The notes under the pieces are model-generated. The model searched no databases and had not been told where the DNA came from. It was given only the letters and a program-made list of their open reading frames with translations. A stretch of DNA of 6,681 nucleotides from Candidatus Iainarchaeum sp. Lineage in GTDB: Archaea; Iainarchaeota; Iainarchaeia; Iainarchaeales; JAAZKV01. This document shows, one piece after another, positions 5,820 through 6,681 of this stretch. The DNA is taken from assembly GCA_028702895.1 (NCBI GenBank), contig JAQVNZ010000040.1:1-6681 (forward strand), written 5' to 3'. Positions within the stretch are counted from its first letter, which is position 1. Each line of letters opens with the position of its first letter. The position numbers were made by a program, and so were the translations under genes.

Positions 5820-6605
5820 ATGACTTTTAATAATTCTATTTTACTAATTTTGAAACAAAATGGTAGTGAAGAATTTAACGAATTATTATCTAGAATTTCG
5901 CCTAGGTACAAGAATACTAATTCTGCTTATGCGTCTCTTTGTAGATCTTTAAAAAATCTTGATTCGCTTGGTTTTGTTAATAGGGAAGGTTCTAGAATAT
6001 TTATTACTGATAAAGGCCGTGTATCAATTCAAATTGAAATGCGTGAAAAGCTAGTTTTGCGATTAAATGATTTGATAAAAAAACCAATTGAAAATATTGA
6101 AGAAATTGTTCAATTGTTAATTGTTTTTACTGAACGAGCTAATGAGAGTAATGATTTATTGTTGAATGCTAGAGAAAATTCTAATTTTACAATAAAAAAT
6201 ATTAGTGATTTACAAGAAAGTATTGAACAAAGAAAAATATTTTTAGATAAAATGTCTTCTTTAATTGGAATTCAAGAAGAACGATTAAGAGAATTAAATT
6301 TTAATGATTCGCGAACTTTTATGTTTGATGAATTTTTTGTAAAAAAATTATTTTTATTTTCAATTAATGAAAAAATTATTATAGAAACCAGAGATTTGAT
6401 TTTATTAAAAAGATTACCAGGAGTTTTTAGAAAAGAAAATACTTTTATTATCGAAAATGAATTTAAAGAAAAGATTTTTAGAATATTATTATTAAACCCG
6501 TTTTGTAAATTCACAATTTATTTACCAAGATTAAAATTTTTTGTATCAAGAGGAGATGTAAAAATTACAGGTTTACATTATGCTATTAAGAATTTGAAGA
6601 ATTAA
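5820..6605 (+). CDS. Winged-helix DNA-binding protein with unrecognised C-terminal domain
   Basis: This 261-residue protein has an N-terminal winged helix-turn-helix at about residues 5-72: a first helix (SILLILKQNG), an HTH core, a recognition-helix region (NSAYASLCRSLKNLDSLGFV, 34-53) and a wing ending in GSRIFITDKGR (57-67), the form common in archaeal MarR/ArsR/PadR-like regulators. A long helical, probably coiled-coil, stretch follows (about 73-170). The last 90 residues alternate hydrophobic strands and helices and carry one cysteine; I do not recognise this part. The general plan (winged helix, coiled coil, C-terminal domain) is like that of TrmB-type regulators, but I see no sugar-binding or PLD-like motif to confirm it. 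The ATG at 5820 is chosen over a TTG at 5799 because it starts the HTH domain and sits at the expected distance from a TATA box. Likely a transcription regulator; the target is unknown. Confidence 0.8.
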   Translation: MTFNNSILLILKQNGSEEFNELLSRISPRYKNTNSAYASLCRSLKNLDSLGFVNREGSRIFITDKGRVSIQIEMREKLVLRLNDLIKKPIENIEEIVQLLIVFTERANESNDLLLNARENSNFTIKNISDLQESIEQRKIFLDKMSSLIGIQEERLRELNFNDSRTFMFDEFFVKKLFLFSINEKIIIETRDLILLKRLPGVFRKENTFIIENEFKEKIFRILLLNPFCKFTIYLPRLKFFVSRGDVKITGLHYAIKNLKN

Positions 6606-6617
6606 AAGTAAGTTAAA

Positions 6618-6661
6618 TTTTTTTAATAATTTAATTTATAACTTATTTAATTTATTTTTTT
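6618..6661 (+). terminator. T-tract terminator after the winged-helix gene
   Basis: T7 runs at 6618-6624 and 6655-6661 follow the stop codon at 6603-6605. A short inverted repeat, TAAGTTA (6609-6615) with TAACTTA (6639-6645), encloses the first run. The T runs suit archaeal intrinsic termination; the repeat is too short to weigh much. The remaining bases to the window end hold no gene I can support. Confidence 0.45.
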
Positions 6662-6681
6662 ACCATTTATTCCATCTATTT

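Noticed and set aside
6272..6514. 80-codon frame on the - strand
   Set aside because: It lies wholly within the winged-helix gene and shows only low-complexity antisense composition.
5820..6605. Kleisin or ScpB partner for the SMC
   Set aside because: The winged helix is N-terminal and single with a regulator-like wing; kleisins carry theirs at the C-terminus and ScpB has two.

Overview
This window reads as chromosome from a very AT-rich archaeon (roughly 20-25% G+C by eye). The archaeal assignment rests on three things. There is a ribosomal protein L44e gene, a family found in archaea and eukaryotes but not in bacteria. Promoter-like elements have the archaeal form (a purine-rich BRE followed by a TTTAAA-type TATA box). 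Start-site signals match the archaeal anti-Shine-Dalgarno (GGTGA/GTGAT). The extreme AT content, Lys/Asn-rich proteins, compact gene packing and low similarity of most genes to familiar families suggest a small-genome DPANN-type archaeon, but this placement is inference.

Layout, left to right. (1) 1-1098, + strand: the 3' part of a gene that enters from outside the window. It encodes a membrane-anchored protein with an external domain, one transmembrane helix and a coiled-coil cytoplasmic tail holding two SHOCT-like segments. (2) 1099-1229: a short convergent intergenic region packed with T-tracts that would end rightward transcription. (3) 4292-1230, - strand: an SMC-family ATPase of 1020 residues. 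(4) 5084-4305, - strand: a six-helix membrane protein directly upstream of the SMC gene, 12 bp away, probably cotranscribed with it. (5) 5085-5359: a divergent promoter region with several inverted repeats. (6) 5360-5638, + strand: ribosomal protein L44e. (7) 5655-5756: six tandem copies of a 17-bp T-rich unit. (8) 5820-6605, + strand: an unrecognised winged-helix protein. (9) 6606-6681: T-rich 3' region with no gene seen.

The most interesting object is the SMC protein. Its two ATPase half-heads are clearly SMC-type (Walker A, Arg finger, signature motif, Walker B and D-loop all in SMC form), but the globular hinge is absent. In its place, almost exactly at the centre of the coiled coil, is a Rad50-like zinc hook (CPVC, residues 487-490). 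The protein is shorter than a typical SMC by about the size of a hinge. It therefore looks like a chimera of SMC heads with a Rad50-style dimerisation apex. No kleisin (ScpA), ScpB or Mre11 gene is seen nearby; the partner in the apparent operon is a polytopic membrane protein.

Other points worth a look are the minisatellite after L44e, which may act as a multiple T-tract terminator; the overlap of an inverted repeat with the L44e promoter; and the repeated motifs in the cytoplasmic tail of the first protein.
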